A model generated the notes under the pieces. The model did not search any database. It saw only the letters and a program-made list of their open reading frames with translations, and was not told the DNA's origin. Positions 40,680 through 49,409 of a stretch of DNA of 64,000 nt are shown here, piece by piece. Within the stretch, counting starts at the first letter, position 1; each line of letters begins with the position of its first letter. Both the position numbers and the translations under genes were made by a program. The stretch spans positions 32,060-96,059 of the forward strand of contig JBIITN010000003.1 in the NCBI GenBank assembly GCA_044340485.1, given 5' to 3'. The stretch is from UBA2093 sp044340485. Its GTDB lineage: Bacteria; Actinomycetota; Acidimicrobiia; Acidimicrobiales; Ilumatobacteraceae.

Positions 40680-42443
40680 ATGTACGGCCTTATTGCACAC
40701 ACCGGACCATCTTCACATCGCTTCGATACAGCGTGTGCCATAGCACGCAAACTCGGCGCGCAGATTCGTATTGTTGCGAACAATGACACGGTACGGATAG
40801 CACTTCTCGGAGATAGTGCAGCCACAGCGCACAACAATCAGGCTGCGTTCTACGGCTCTGGGGCTCGCGTCAGTTGCGCGGGTTTCACCACACCGAACAC
40901 CCTGCTCGAGAGCGCACCCGATGATGTCATCGCTGCTGCATGCGACAACACTGATTTAATCGTTGCTACCGGACGTGGAAATCACCGTATTTTCGCACAC
41001 TCAGCCGGAAATGATGTCTTGTGCTCATCTTCTCTCCATCTCCTTGCTCGCGCTACAGAGACCCACGTCGATCGCGGTTACGAAGATTTCATGTTGGGGT
41101 TTGGTTTTTATCCCGACACCCATACTGCCTATTCAGGCATCAGTGCCGTACCTGCAGGCACGCGGTGGAACATATCTGCAAGCACCACAACGTCAACCGC
41201 AGTGATTCACCCAGAAGTCACCGCGCCGTCGTCGTTTGACGCCGCTATTCCCGAGTTACGAGATCGCTTCTTTGGAGCACTTGAAGAACTCACAGCGGGA
41301 AACACTCGTCATGCGGTACTGCTCGGTGGTTTCGATTCAATGCTGGTAGCAGCCTCACTTCGGCGTATGGGCCACGAAGTTCACACGTACACATTTACAT
41401 TCGGAAATGCGAAATACGAACAACGAAACGTCGATTCTTTTGTGAACTCACTCGGCATTACGCATCACAACGTGTCGTTCACTCCAGACATCATTGAGGA
41501 AAATCTTCGACAGTTTGGTCGCTACTTCACACAGCCAGGCGCCCAAGCGCACTACCAAATCCACACGCTTGTTGCATCACAACTCGCACAACATGACGGA
41601 CACAGCGCCATTTTTAATGGCGACGGTTGCGATGCGGTATTTCTTAGTTATCCAACGGTCAACCGTCGCGCGGCACTCAACAAACGGCTCGCCAAAATAC
41701 CTGACTGGCTACTGAGCGCTTCGGGCGCACCGTTACGCACATCATTTGCAGAAAAACATCTTGGTCACGTCGCCCGTACTGCTCGCAGTGTGATCGGAAA
41801 CATGATGCTTGATGAGCCCGCACGTGGACACCTGCCCACCCGCTATCTCGACGACTACGCATTGTCGCAATTACGGCGTGGGCCATCACCGGTACAAACA
41901 GAAACTGTTGAACAGATACGTACACGCTTAGCCACAGCTGTGACCGGCTTTGACGGACCACGACGTGCATTTCACGGAAATGGCCTCACCAATCAAAGCA
42001 AAGTGAAAGTTGATGGTGCTATGGCCGCAACAGGTCTCCCCCATTTCACGCCGTATCTCCACCCCGTCTTTCGCTCGTACGTCACCTCACTGCCTATTGA
42101 TTACCTAAAGAAACAAGACGAGTCTCCCGCTGCCAACGGCAAAGAATTATTGGTCGCAATGGTGCGCAAATATGAGTTACTGCCCGATGCGATCATCGAT
42201 CAACCGAAACAGTCTCCCGTCGACTCACCAATCGACACGTGGTACATAAACGACATCCGGGCAAACATCATCACCCAACTTGCTGATCTTCCGTTTGACT
42301 GGAACCCGGAATACGTTGATTCTTTGCTGTCGCCAAAGCGTGCCGAAGAGTGGTATCGCAACAAAGTGTCGATCGGACACCACACGTTGCAGGCGATCGG
42401 ACTGCTGTCATCGTATGCCTCATTTAACAGAATGATCGGATAG
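40680..42443 (+). CDS. Degenerate asparagine-synthetase-like protein
   Basis: A 587-residue protein with the two-domain plan of class-II asparagine synthetases. The N-terminal Ntn-hydrolase domain begins MYGLIAH, not MCGI, so the catalytic Cys1 for glutamine hydrolysis is missing. The ATP-pyrophosphatase domain keeps a PP-loop LLGGFDSM (about 214-221; consensus SGGxDS) and a second motif FNGDGCDAVFLSY. Such proteins activate a carboxylate with ATP and use ammonia or another amine, as in beta-lactam or lasso-peptide cyclases. Here the neighbours are glycan genes, suggesting amidation of a sugar acid, which is inference. It starts 1 bp after the previous stop. Confidence 0.8.
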   Translation: MYGLIAHTGPSSHRFDTACAIARKLGAQIRIVANNDTVRIALLGDSAATAHNNQAAFYGSGARVSCAGFTTPNTLLESAPDDVIAAACDNTDLIVATGRGNHRIFAHSAGNDVLCSSSLHLLARATETHVDRGYEDFMLGFGFYPDTHTAYSGISAVPAGTRWNISASTTTSTAVIHPEVTAPSSFDAAIPELRDRFFGALEELTAGNTRHAVLLGGFDSMLVAASLRRMGHEVHTYTFTFGNAKYEQRNVDSFVNSLGITHHNVSFTPDIIEENLRQFGRYFTQPGAQAHYQIHTLVASQLAQHDGHSAIFNGDGCDAVFLSYPTVNRRAALNKRLAKIPDWLLSASGAPLRTSFAEKHLGHVARTARSVIGNMMLDEPARGHLPTRYLDDYALSQLRRGPSPVQTETVEQIRTRLATAVTGFDGPRRAFHGNGLTNQSKVKVDGAMAATGLPHFTPYLHPVFRSYVTSLPIDYLKKQDESPAANGKELLVAMVRKYELLPDAIIDQPKQSPVDSPIDTWYINDIRANIITQLADLPFDWNPEYVDSLLSPKRAEEWYRNKVSIGHHTLQAIGLLSSYASFNRMIG

Positions 42444-42451
42444 ACCCCTCT

Positions 42452-43417
42452 GTGTTGAATAAGAAGACTGTGCGTTATGTGCTTTCTGCACTTGTAGTTT
42501 TCGCACTGGTTGCCTTGGTATGGAATCGCCGCGATGATCTTGCACCCCTGTGGGAAGACCCATCATGGGATCTTGCGCTCATTGCCGTCCTGATCATCGT
42601 TGGCCATTTCCTCAATTCAGCAGAATTCTGGGTGGTGTATCGCAGCATCGGAGTCAAAGTGTCGTTCTGGGAGAACTGGATGGTGTTTTGTTCTGGCTTG
42701 CTCGGCAACTTACTGCCAGCGCAGGTGGGCACCATATACAAATTTCAGTACATGAAGTCAATTCACGATTTGTCGTATGCCCGCAACGGAAGTACCTACG
42801 GTGCCAATCTCATCATCAGCCTCGGCTCGTCAGCAATTGTCGGCATCGTTGGCGTTATTGCATACGCAGTAGCAGGTGGGGATTTTGCATGGATCATGCT
42901 TGCCGCATTTGTTGGCATTGGCGTGATGTGCGTCGTATTTCTTGCAATCCCACTTCCCACGAGTGAGGAACCGTCTGGTCGCATTCGACAAGCCATTTCT
43001 AACTTTGCTCGTGGTTGGAATGACATTCGAAGTAATCCAACTACGTCGATCACGGTCACCGTTATCGACGTAGTGAAATACATCGTCACCGCATGGCGAT
43101 TTCAACTTGCCTTTGCGCTTCTTGGTGTTCATGAATCGCTGTGGTTCTTTTTGGTGATCGCACCGGCAGCCGCAATTGCGGGAATCATTGCCTTCACACC
43201 AGGTGGCATTGGCATCCGCGAATTTTTCATCACAGCAGCAGCACTAGGGATGGGTTCCAGTTTTGATACCGGTTTATTAGCTGCCACCACTGACCGTGGC
43301 ATCATGCTCGTGTCGGCAGTGGTCTTAGGATCGCTTGGCTATGCCTACACCGTGCCGCGTTTGCGCAGAGCAACTACCCAACCAACACCCATTGATGTGC
43401 GCGAAAATGGTGCCTGA
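42452..43417 (+). CDS. Lysylphosphatidylglycerol-synthase-TM / UPF0104-like membrane protein
   Basis: A 321-residue protein with about eight transmembrane helices, of the flippase-like LPG_synthase_TM family. Typical parts are NWMVFCSGLLGNLLPAQVGTIYKFQYMK (about 72-99) and the helix-8 region PGGIGIREFFITAAALGMG. Relatives flip or transfer lipid-linked groups, and some sit in glycan export loci. It lacks the cytoplasmic lysyl-transferase domain of MprF. Start GTG 42452, 8 bp after the asparagine-synthase-like gene. Its last 73 bp overlap the convergent glycosyltransferase-methyltransferase gene, and both C-termini look genuine. Confidence 0.82.
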   Translation: MLNKKTVRYVLSALVVFALVALVWNRRDDLAPLWEDPSWDLALIAVLIIVGHFLNSAEFWVVYRSIGVKVSFWENWMVFCSGLLGNLLPAQVGTIYKFQYMKSIHDLSYARNGSTYGANLIISLGSSAIVGIVGVIAYAVAGGDFAWIMLAAFVGIGVMCVVFLAIPLPTSEEPSGRIRQAISNFARGWNDIRSNPTTSITVTVIDVVKYIVTAWRFQLAFALLGVHESLWFFLVIAPAAAIAGIIAFTPGGIGIREFFITAAALGMGSSFDTGLLAATTDRGIMLVSAVVLGSLGYAYTVPRLRRATTQPTPIDVRENGA

Positions 43418-45216
43418 ATAACGCGCATCGGTGCCGCGATAACTGCGGTCAATATTCCACCCCATCGTGACGACGGCTGAAACAAACGACCGCTTGCTGC
43501 TGTTCGTGCTGCAACATCGTGATGACCAGACTCTCCAAACTCTGTTGCACCGCGACGCTGCAGAACAAGATTTCGTACCGTCTCCAATGCATGACCACCA
43601 ATAGCACCGTAAGCATGGCGTGCCACCACTTCACAATCGGCGCGTTCACATAGATCAGATATGTCTGTTGCGTCATAACGGCGAAAATGACCCACCGCAC
43701 GATCAGAGACTCCATACCTACTTTGGTGTGCAGGAACGCTGATGACGACAATCCCGTTATCGGTCACATGCGAGCACCATTGACGAAGAGCGGCAACATC
43801 GTCCTCAATGTGCTCTAACACCTCGAACGCACACACCACATCAAAAGCTTCATTCGCTGCTAGCCGTTCAATCCCACCCGTGCGAAAGTCAGCATTCTCA
43901 TTGGCCGACAGACGCTGTCGCGCTACTGACGCAGACGACGTATCGGGTTCGAGTCCCACGTACATAGCGTGTTGCGCCAGGCGCGTCCCCATTGCACCCT
44001 GCCCGGCACCAATTTCCAAAATACGTCGGGGTTCACAACGTTGTACACACTTTCGAATGTAGGGCTCACGCAAACGCCCCATAATGGTGAGCGGCGCAAT
44101 TGCATTCTTTTGTCTAGTGATGCGCCCCATCACAGCCGCCATGTCGTCAGCGATAACTCGTTCATCGAAACGATCCTCAAACACCGAGCGCGCACGATGT
44201 TCCAACTCATGGCGTTTCTCATCGTTGTTCAAGATATCAAGCACCGCGGCAGCAATCGATGTTGGGTCTGCAACTGGAACCACCGCGACCGCATTTCCTA
44301 ACCGCGAGATAGCAGGTGTATCGCCGGTGACAATGGCCTTGCCCATTGCAAGACACTGAAACACCTTGTTGGGAATCACTCGCGATGTCTTTGGACCATC
44401 TCCAAAGACCCCAAGACACACCGATGCTCGTGCAATGTGATCTGCGAGTTCGTGTTCTGATACTGACCCTATGAGGTGTACAGGAAGTTGTTCGTCTTTG
44501 ATAATTGCTTCAATTCGTTCGCGTTCCTGGCCATCACCAATCAGTGTGAGCGAAACATGTGCTGGCAATAGGGCGGATGCTCGAACGATATGTTCAATTC
44601 CTTGCAATGGAATGTAGGTGCCGTAAAACAACACTGAATGCAGCACAACTACTTCGTTAGGTTGCGGTGCATAAATACTTTGATCAGCACCTACCCAAAT
44701 TGGAGACCATTTTGTGGGCGGTGTACGGGTATCTCTTGCAAAATACTCGGCATCTTCTGGGGTGTCAGTCATGACTTGGGTTGCCATGTGCGCCGCACAA
44801 CGATCACACCAACGTAAGAATCGCGCACCCAGTGATCTCTCACCGAGCAGTCGACGATCTTGCACCACCGTCTCGTGCAGCGATACAAAAAAATCAATCA
44901 CCAGTGGCAACCGAAATACTTTGCAGGCAAGCCCAACAACCACTGCATCAATCTGTGAGGGATGAAGAATCATCACCACATCGGGACGACGACGAAGCCC
45001 CGCGCCCACCACCGTGGCGATTACTTTCACATAGCGAAGTGCGGCCCGACACGCAAGAGACAACTTCCCAGAAGTAATTGAACGCGCTTTGTCGCCTGCC
45101 CACACCGAATGAGTCCGCACTGCCACATCGCAACCACAGTGGTGCAACAAACGGATGATCTGTCTATTACGTCCAAACTCTGGGTCGCCTGTGCCAGTAA
45201 TCAGCACCTTTGTCAT
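43345..45216 (-). CDS. Glycosyltransferase (GT4-like) - SAM methyltransferase fusion
   Basis: A 623-residue two-domain protein. Residues about 1-365 form a GT-B glycosyltransferase: the N-terminal GTGDPEFGRNRQI, the donor-domain LIGDGQERERIEAIIKDEQLP, GDGPKTSRVIPNKVFQCLAMGKAIVTGDTPA (acidic/phosphate region) and the family-4 tail. Residues about 390-600 form a class-I methyltransferase: ILEIGAGQGAMGTRLA (SAM loop), FDVVCAFEVLEHIEDDVAALRQW, and FRRYDATDIS. It probably adds and then methylates a sugar or its lipid carrier. Start ATG 45216 overlaps the pyruvyl-transferase stop by 4 bp. The last 73 bp are antisense to the flippase-like gene. Confidence 0.86.
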   Translation of the reverse strand: MTKVLITGTGDPEFGRNRQIIRLLHHCGCDVAVRTHSVWAGDKARSITSGKLSLACRAALRYVKVIATVVGAGLRRRPDVVMILHPSQIDAVVVGLACKVFRLPLVIDFFVSLHETVVQDRRLLGERSLGARFLRWCDRCAAHMATQVMTDTPEDAEYFARDTRTPPTKWSPIWVGADQSIYAPQPNEVVVLHSVLFYGTYIPLQGIEHIVRASALLPAHVSLTLIGDGQERERIEAIIKDEQLPVHLIGSVSEHELADHIARASVCLGVFGDGPKTSRVIPNKVFQCLAMGKAIVTGDTPAISRLGNAVAVVPVADPTSIAAAVLDILNNDEKRHELEHRARSVFEDRFDERVIADDMAAVMGRITRQKNAIAPLTIMGRLREPYIRKCVQRCEPRRILEIGAGQGAMGTRLAQHAMYVGLEPDTSSASVARQRLSANENADFRTGGIERLAANEAFDVVCAFEVLEHIEDDVAALRQWCSHVTDNGIVVISVPAHQSRYGVSDRAVGHFRRYDATDISDLCERADCEVVARHAYGAIGGHALETVRNLVLQRRGATEFGESGHHDVAARTAASGRLFQPSSRWGGILTAVIAAPMRVIQAPFSRTSMGVGWVVALRKRGTV

Positions 45217-46442
45217 TGCTGGTCCACCAGTTGAGCCATAGCTCGCGAAGTCTCTGCAGATAGCGACTTCAATCTCACAGAAGCAGCATGGGAACGTTCA
45301 CGAATACTTGCGGCATTTTGGCGAACGTAGTGGGCTACGTCGCGTAACTTCTCTTCGGTTACTTGCTCAATAGGCAACACAACATCGGACAATTCCGCAA
45401 GCGCGAGCACTCCTGTTGCTTTATGTTCATAAGGAATACATACCTGAGGGACCCCAGCAGACAATGCGAACACTGCGGGGTGATACCGACCAGCAATCAC
45501 AAAATCTGCCGACGCAAACAAGGCGCGCTGTGACGTCATGTCACGTTCTTCGTCCCACACTTCAATGTCAATACGTCGATCTGTGGCTTGCAAACGCAAT
45601 TGATCGGCAAGTCGCAATAAGTACGGAGTATCGCGGTGTTTTGTACCGTGCAACTGCGGTACAAACACAACCCGTGTATTTTCACCACTGACTAATTCGA
45701 TAATTGCACTCACGATCGCAGAGTCATAGATACGTTGGCGATCCGCAACGTTGGATGAGCCCTTATATGCCCAGTTAATCGCCGACACCACGATGAGTCG
45801 CCGATCATCACGCTCACTAGGCGACACCATCACCTGTAAAGCTGCGTCCACAGTCACGTGTACATCTATGTGGCGCGATCCAAACAGTTTTTTGATGTGT
45901 CCTGCGGAAATCTCTTCCCTTACATAAACGGCGTCAAAACAGCGATACGTAAAACGTCGAAATGGATTTGCCCATCTCTTGCGAAACGGCCCCGCAGAAG
46001 TCGCATAGAGACCACATGGTTTCTTATGTAGTTTCGCCATCCATACATAAAACCAGTGAACAAATTCATGGTTGATGTAAATGTCACCGAAATACGGTCC
46101 ACCCGGTGCAGAAATCACTACATCTGCGTTCTCGTAGGCATCAATTGTTTGTTTGCCCACCCGACCCAATATGAACTTCGGACGTAGACGCAACATGCGA
46201 AGAACGGCATACACCACCAGTCTCAATGCTTCAATTGCGCTGATCTTGTGTGGGATCCACGTGACGTCAGATCGAAAGGCTGGACCCGCCGATGCATTTG
46301 CAAACTGGTGCACCACCGTAAATGTGGTGTCACCTAACTGTTCTGTCAGCCCACGCAACATGCCGTCAAGTGCGGCTTCATCTCCCCTGTTGTCTCCGTG
46401 TTGGTTAACTATGAGAACCTTGACAGGAGACGGCGTTGTCAC
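45213..46442 (-). CDS. Polysaccharide pyruvyl transferase family protein
   Basis: A 409-residue protein of the CsaB/WcaK-like pyruvyl-transferase family, which adds pyruvyl ketals to cell-wall or exopolysaccharide sugars from phosphoenolpyruvate. Motifs are the N-terminal NQHGDNRGDEAAL, SAPGGPYFGDIYI (about 108-120), GLYATSAGPF, VREEISAGHI, and the C-terminal ADFVIAGRYHPAVFALSAGVPQVCIPYEHKATG. The catalytic-site His/Arg region GRYHP is present. Start GTG 46442 lies 7 nt after a TACACT box. It forms an operon with the glycosyltransferase-methyltransferase fusion. Confidence 0.86.
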   Translation of the reverse strand: MTTPSPVKVLIVNQHGDNRGDEAALDGMLRGLTEQLGDTTFTVVHQFANASAGPAFRSDVTWIPHKISAIEALRLVVYAVLRMLRLRPKFILGRVGKQTIDAYENADVVISAPGGPYFGDIYINHEFVHWFYVWMAKLHKKPCGLYATSAGPFRKRWANPFRRFTYRCFDAVYVREEISAGHIKKLFGSRHIDVHVTVDAALQVMVSPSERDDRRLIVVSAINWAYKGSSNVADRQRIYDSAIVSAIIELVSGENTRVVFVPQLHGTKHRDTPYLLRLADQLRLQATDRRIDIEVWDEERDMTSQRALFASADFVIAGRYHPAVFALSAGVPQVCIPYEHKATGVLALAELSDVVLPIEQVTEEKLRDVAHYVRQNAASIRERSHAASVRLKSLSAETSRAMAQLVDQQ

Positions 46443-46449
46443 TTTGGCG

Positions 46450-46455
46450 AGTGTA
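46450..46455 (-). promoter_or_regulatory. Leaderless -10 box of the pyruvyl-transferase operon
   Basis: Minus-strand TACACT, 7 nt from the GTG at 46442. Confidence 0.45.
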
Positions 46456-46500
46456 CTAATCCCATTCGCGTGACCGCTGGAGATACCTCAACTGCAGATA

Positions 46501-47325
46501 TCAGTCATTGATTTCGTCACACAGCGCTCCAAGACGCAGCTCACCTTCTCGCGTTTGTCCCCCACGATTCATGAAATTGGTCATCGCCGCAATCGCACGA
46601 GGGTCTTTAATGAGTCGCGCGAACCCGGCTGCCTCAGCAAGAAGATCTTGAGGCACGTTGTGATCGTTATTCAGAATCGAGGCCTTTGCCTCACGAACTG
46701 CGTTCGGTGGGAAAGATGAGATCCGTCGTGCCATGCGATCGACAAAGGGCCATAGTTGGTCTGCATCCAAGGTGCGATTCACCCATCCCCACCGTTCGGC
46801 GGTATCAGCATCAATGTCGTCACATCCAAGGATTACTTCCATTGCACGTGAGCGTCCAATGAGTCGAGACAGACGAACCGTGCCACTTCCCCCCGGAAGG
46901 ATGCCAAGCGCTACCTCGGGCTGGTTAAACACCGCGCCACCGCGAAGGGCATACCTCATGTCGAAACTGGCTGCGAATTCACTGCCGCCGCCTCCGACCC
47001 GGCCTTCGATCACAGCAATTGTGGCCTTGCCCATAGTGCGCATCCGCTCGCACATTCGGTGGTATTCGTGCAATTCGGTGGGCGCCTGTCGTTCGGGGAA
47101 TTCCAAAATCAGCCCTACGTCAAAGTGGGCGATGAAAAACTCCGGATTTGCCGAACTCACCACTACGACCCGCACCTCGTCATCGAGGGCTAACTCGTCT
47201 GAGAGGCGCAACATTTCGGCATACAACTCGGCTGTGAAGATGTTGATCGGCGGGTTATCGATGACCACCCGGGCGACGCCCTCTTCGACTACGACCTGAA
47301 CAAGTGAATAATTGGTGTATCCCAT
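46501..47325 (-). CDS. Enoyl-CoA hydratase/isomerase family protein
   Basis: A 274-residue crotonase-fold protein that departs from the others here. It has ARVVIDNPPINIFTAEL (a PPxN motif instead of NRPxxRNA), ANPEFFIAHFDVGLILEFP (no Cys and Ala-Gly-x-Asp in the CoA loop), EGRVGGGGSEFAASFDMRYALRG, and GILPGGSGTVRLSRLIG. This sub-family is common in actinobacteria and its chemistry is unsettled. C-terminal MNRGGQTREGELRLGALCDEIND ends the protein. The ATG at 47325 is 6 nt after a TAGAGT box. It is divergent from the HU gene (73 bp apart). Confidence 0.83.
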   Translation of the reverse strand: MGYTNYSLVQVVVEEGVARVVIDNPPINIFTAELYAEMLRLSDELALDDEVRVVVVSSANPEFFIAHFDVGLILEFPERQAPTELHEYHRMCERMRTMGKATIAVIEGRVGGGGSEFAASFDMRYALRGGAVFNQPEVALGILPGGSGTVRLSRLIGRSRAMEVILGCDDIDADTAERWGWVNRTLDADQLWPFVDRMARRISSFPPNAVREAKASILNNDHNVPQDLLAEAAGFARLIKDPRAIAAMTNFMNRGGQTREGELRLGALCDEIND

Positions 47326-47331
47326 GGCCGA

Positions 47332-47337
47332 ACTCTA
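47332..47337 (-). promoter_or_regulatory. Leaderless -10 box of the crotonase at 46501-47325
   Basis: Minus-strand TAGAGT, 6 nt from the ATG at 47325. Confidence 0.42.
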
Positions 47338-47398
47338 GTACCTCAAAAAGCCCTTACTATCCACGCTTTTTTGCCTGTCGTGCAATAAGTTTCAAGGT

Positions 47399-47866
47399 GT
47401 GAAGAAACGTGAACTCATCCAAGCAGTAGCCATCCATACCGATGTCGACAACAAGACAGCTGCCAAGATGGTCGAAGGAACCATCGACGTCATTTTGGCA
47501 AATGTCGCTAAAGGCGAGGTCGTGAATATCTCGGGCTTTGCGAAATTCGCAAAGATCAAGCGCAAAGCGCGCATGGCCCGTAACCCAGCAACTGGTGCTC
47601 AAGTAAAAGTCCCCGCAAAGACTGTTGCAAAGATCACCGCGTTGAAGGGATTCAAAGACATTGCACTTGGCGCAGCACCTGCTCCAAAAGTCAACACAGT
47701 ACGTAAGGCTGCTCCTGCACCTGCCAAGAAAACAGCTGCAAAGCCAGCTGCGAAAAAGGCAGTGAAGAAAACAGTAAAGAAAGCTGCACCTAAGAAGGCA
47801 GTGAAGAAATCAACAAAGAAGACAACTGCTCGTAAAGCAACCGCTAAGAAGAGCAAGCGTCGGTAA
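47399..47866 (+). CDS. hup: HU-family nucleoid protein with Lys/Ala-rich tail
   Basis: A 155-residue DNA-binding protein. Residues about 1-90 are the HU fold (MKKRELIQAVAIHTDVDNKTA, GEVVNISGFAKFAKIKRKARMARNPATGAQVKVPAK with the Arg/Pro minor-groove arm). Residues about 105-155 are a Lys/Ala-rich tail with repeated KKAVKK and PAAKK units, as in mycobacterial HupB and other actinobacterial histone-like proteins, which increases DNA compaction. The GTG at 47399 has an AAGG ribosome-binding site overlapping close to the start. The gene is followed by a strong intrinsic terminator and is monocistronic. Confidence 0.92.
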   Translation: MKKRELIQAVAIHTDVDNKTAAKMVEGTIDVILANVAKGEVVNISGFAKFAKIKRKARMARNPATGAQVKVPAKTVAKITALKGFKDIALGAAPAPKVNTVRKAAPAPAKKTAAKPAAKKAVKKTVKKAAPKKAVKKSTKKTTARKATAKKSKRR

Positions 47867-47876
47867 CTAAACCGTA

Positions 47877-47913
47877 AAAAAGGACCCACCTTTGCGGGTG
47901 GGTCCTTTTTTTT
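47877..47913 (+). terminator. Intrinsic terminator of the HU gene
   Basis: Perfect 10 bp stem AGGACCCACC/GGTGGGTCCT (47881-47890 and 47897-47906), loop 6 nt, preceded by an A-run and followed by eight T residues. It should also work in reverse because of the A-run. Confidence 0.93.
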
Positions 47914-47946
47914 ATTCACTTTTTCTTGTGCGTCGCATGAAGATTC

Positions 47947-47952
47947 TAAGGT
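47947..47952 (+). promoter_or_regulatory. Leaderless -10 box of the Dabb gene
   Basis: TAAGGT, then 6 nt, then the ATG at 47959. Confidence 0.42.
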
Positions 47953-47958
47953 AGCCAC

Positions 47959-48249
47959 ATGATTCATCACGTTGCCATGTTCACATTTACCGAGCCACAA
48001 ACTCCTGATCACATCGCGGTCATCACAAAAACTCTTCACGACATGCGAGCAACAATGCCATACGTCAAGTCATATGTATGCGGACCTGACGCTGGTCTTG
48101 CGGGCAACAATGACTACGTCGTTATCGCGTCGTTTGATAATGAAGAAGATTGGAATGCATACCATCATGACGATCTACATAACAAGATCCGTGCAGAGGT
48201 GTTTGCTCCCATCGTTAAAGACCGCAACGTTATTCAGGTGAGGTCATAA
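47959..48249 (+). CDS. Dabb (stress-responsive alpha/beta-barrel) domain protein
   Basis: A 96-residue dimeric ferredoxin-like barrel protein. The pattern IHHVAMFTFTEP near the start, MPYVKSYVCGPDAG, YVVIASFDNEEDWNAYHHDDLH and the C-terminal VFAPIVKDRNVIQV fits the Dabb family throughout. Members are found in stress responses and in polyketide tailoring; no specific reaction can be assigned. It is 4 bp upstream of the LLM oxidoreductase gene and probably co-transcribed from the -10 box at 47947. Confidence 0.88.
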   Translation: MIHHVAMFTFTEPQTPDHIAVITKTLHDMRATMPYVKSYVCGPDAGLAGNNDYVVIASFDNEEDWNAYHHDDLHNKIRAEVFAPIVKDRNVIQVRS

Positions 48250-48253
48250 CACC

Positions 48254-49321
48254 ATGATGAAGTTTGGAATTTGCTTGGCGTCGCGTCCTGAAGATGTTGA
48301 CTACGTCGTAGAAGCCGAGCGTCTGGGGTTTAGTCACGTATGGGCAGCAGACAGTCAAATGATTTGGTCAGACGTGTATGCGATCATGGCCCTCATTGCC
48401 GCCCGTACGTCAACCATTCGTATCGGCACTGGCGTTGCCGTTCCATCAACACGCACTGCGCCAGTGACAGCGGCCGCTCACGCAACTATTAATCAATTGG
48501 CGCCGGGTCGTGTGTTTTGTGCTGTTGGTACCGGCAACACAGCGATGCGCATTATGGGGCATCCACCAATGCGCGTCGGCGAGTTTGATCAGTACCTCTA
48601 TGACCTACGTGGATTTCTTGACGGGCGCGAAGTGGAATATGAGTTTCGCGGTACATCAACTTCAGTTCGTCACGTGATGCCAGAGGATGGATTTGTTCGT
48701 TTCTCCCCGCGCATACCGATGTATGTGTCGGCATTTGGACCAAAAGCGCTTGCTGTTGCTGTGCGTCATGGAGATGGACTTATCACTTCCCTGCCCAATA
48801 CTCCCGATGCAGTGCAATCGTTGTGGGGACGACTCCGGCGAACGGCTCGCGAACAAATGCTGGGCATCAATCGCACCAAGTTCCCAATTGCGAACCTCAC
48901 AACAATGGTGGTGCTACGCGACGGTGAGACATTAAATAGTGAACGCGTGAAGCGTCAAGCAGGTGCCTTTGCTATCGCGAGTCTTCATTACACATACGAA
49001 CAGATGGTGCAGTTTGGGCGTCGACCGCCGACCGATCTCTCTGATATGTGGGACGACTACGTGCGACAAGTAGAGCTCACCCCACCCGAGCGTCGCCACC
49101 AACGGATCCATCTTGGACACAACTGTTGGGTGATTCCAGAAGAAGAGCAATTCGTCACCCCTGAATTAATCGATCGCACATGCATGGTGGGAACACCCGA
49201 GCAACTACGTACTCGTGTGGATCAGCTGTATGCAGCGGGACTTGATCAACTTGTGATCCTTCCCCCGATTGAGGAAAAAGAAGCTGTCATCGCAGACATC
49301 GCCAGGGTTTTCCTGAAATAG
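48254..49321 (+). CDS. LLM-class (F420-dependent type) oxidoreductase
   Basis: A 355-residue luciferase-like TIM-barrel protein. Motifs: KFGICLASRPEDVDYVVEAERLGFSHVWAADSQMIWSDVYAIMALIAARTSTIRIGTGV-type N-terminus, ATINQLAPGRVFCAVGTGNTAMRIMG, PMYVSAFGPKALAVAVRHGDGLI, and a MVGTPEQLRTRVDQLYAAGLDQLVI C-terminus. This layout is shared by F420-dependent reductases and FMN-dependent monooxygenases of actinobacteria. The class-specific cofactor cannot be told by eye, though the actinobacterial setting favours F420. Two consecutive ATG codons (48254 and 48257) are possible starts. Substrate unknown. Confidence 0.87.
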   Translation: MMKFGICLASRPEDVDYVVEAERLGFSHVWAADSQMIWSDVYAIMALIAARTSTIRIGTGVAVPSTRTAPVTAAAHATINQLAPGRVFCAVGTGNTAMRIMGHPPMRVGEFDQYLYDLRGFLDGREVEYEFRGTSTSVRHVMPEDGFVRFSPRIPMYVSAFGPKALAVAVRHGDGLITSLPNTPDAVQSLWGRLRRTAREQMLGINRTKFPIANLTTMVVLRDGETLNSERVKRQAGAFAIASLHYTYEQMVQFGRRPPTDLSDMWDDYVRQVELTPPERRHQRIHLGHNCWVIPEEEQFVTPELIDRTCMVGTPEQLRTRVDQLYAAGLDQLVILPPIEEKEAVIADIARVFLK

Positions 49322-49409
49322 CCACAGGCATCCGCTGTTTGCCGAAGACAAAATCAGGTCTACTATGTGTTCGATGTCGCGTCGTCCTCATCTCATGAAG
49401 GAGTCTCAG

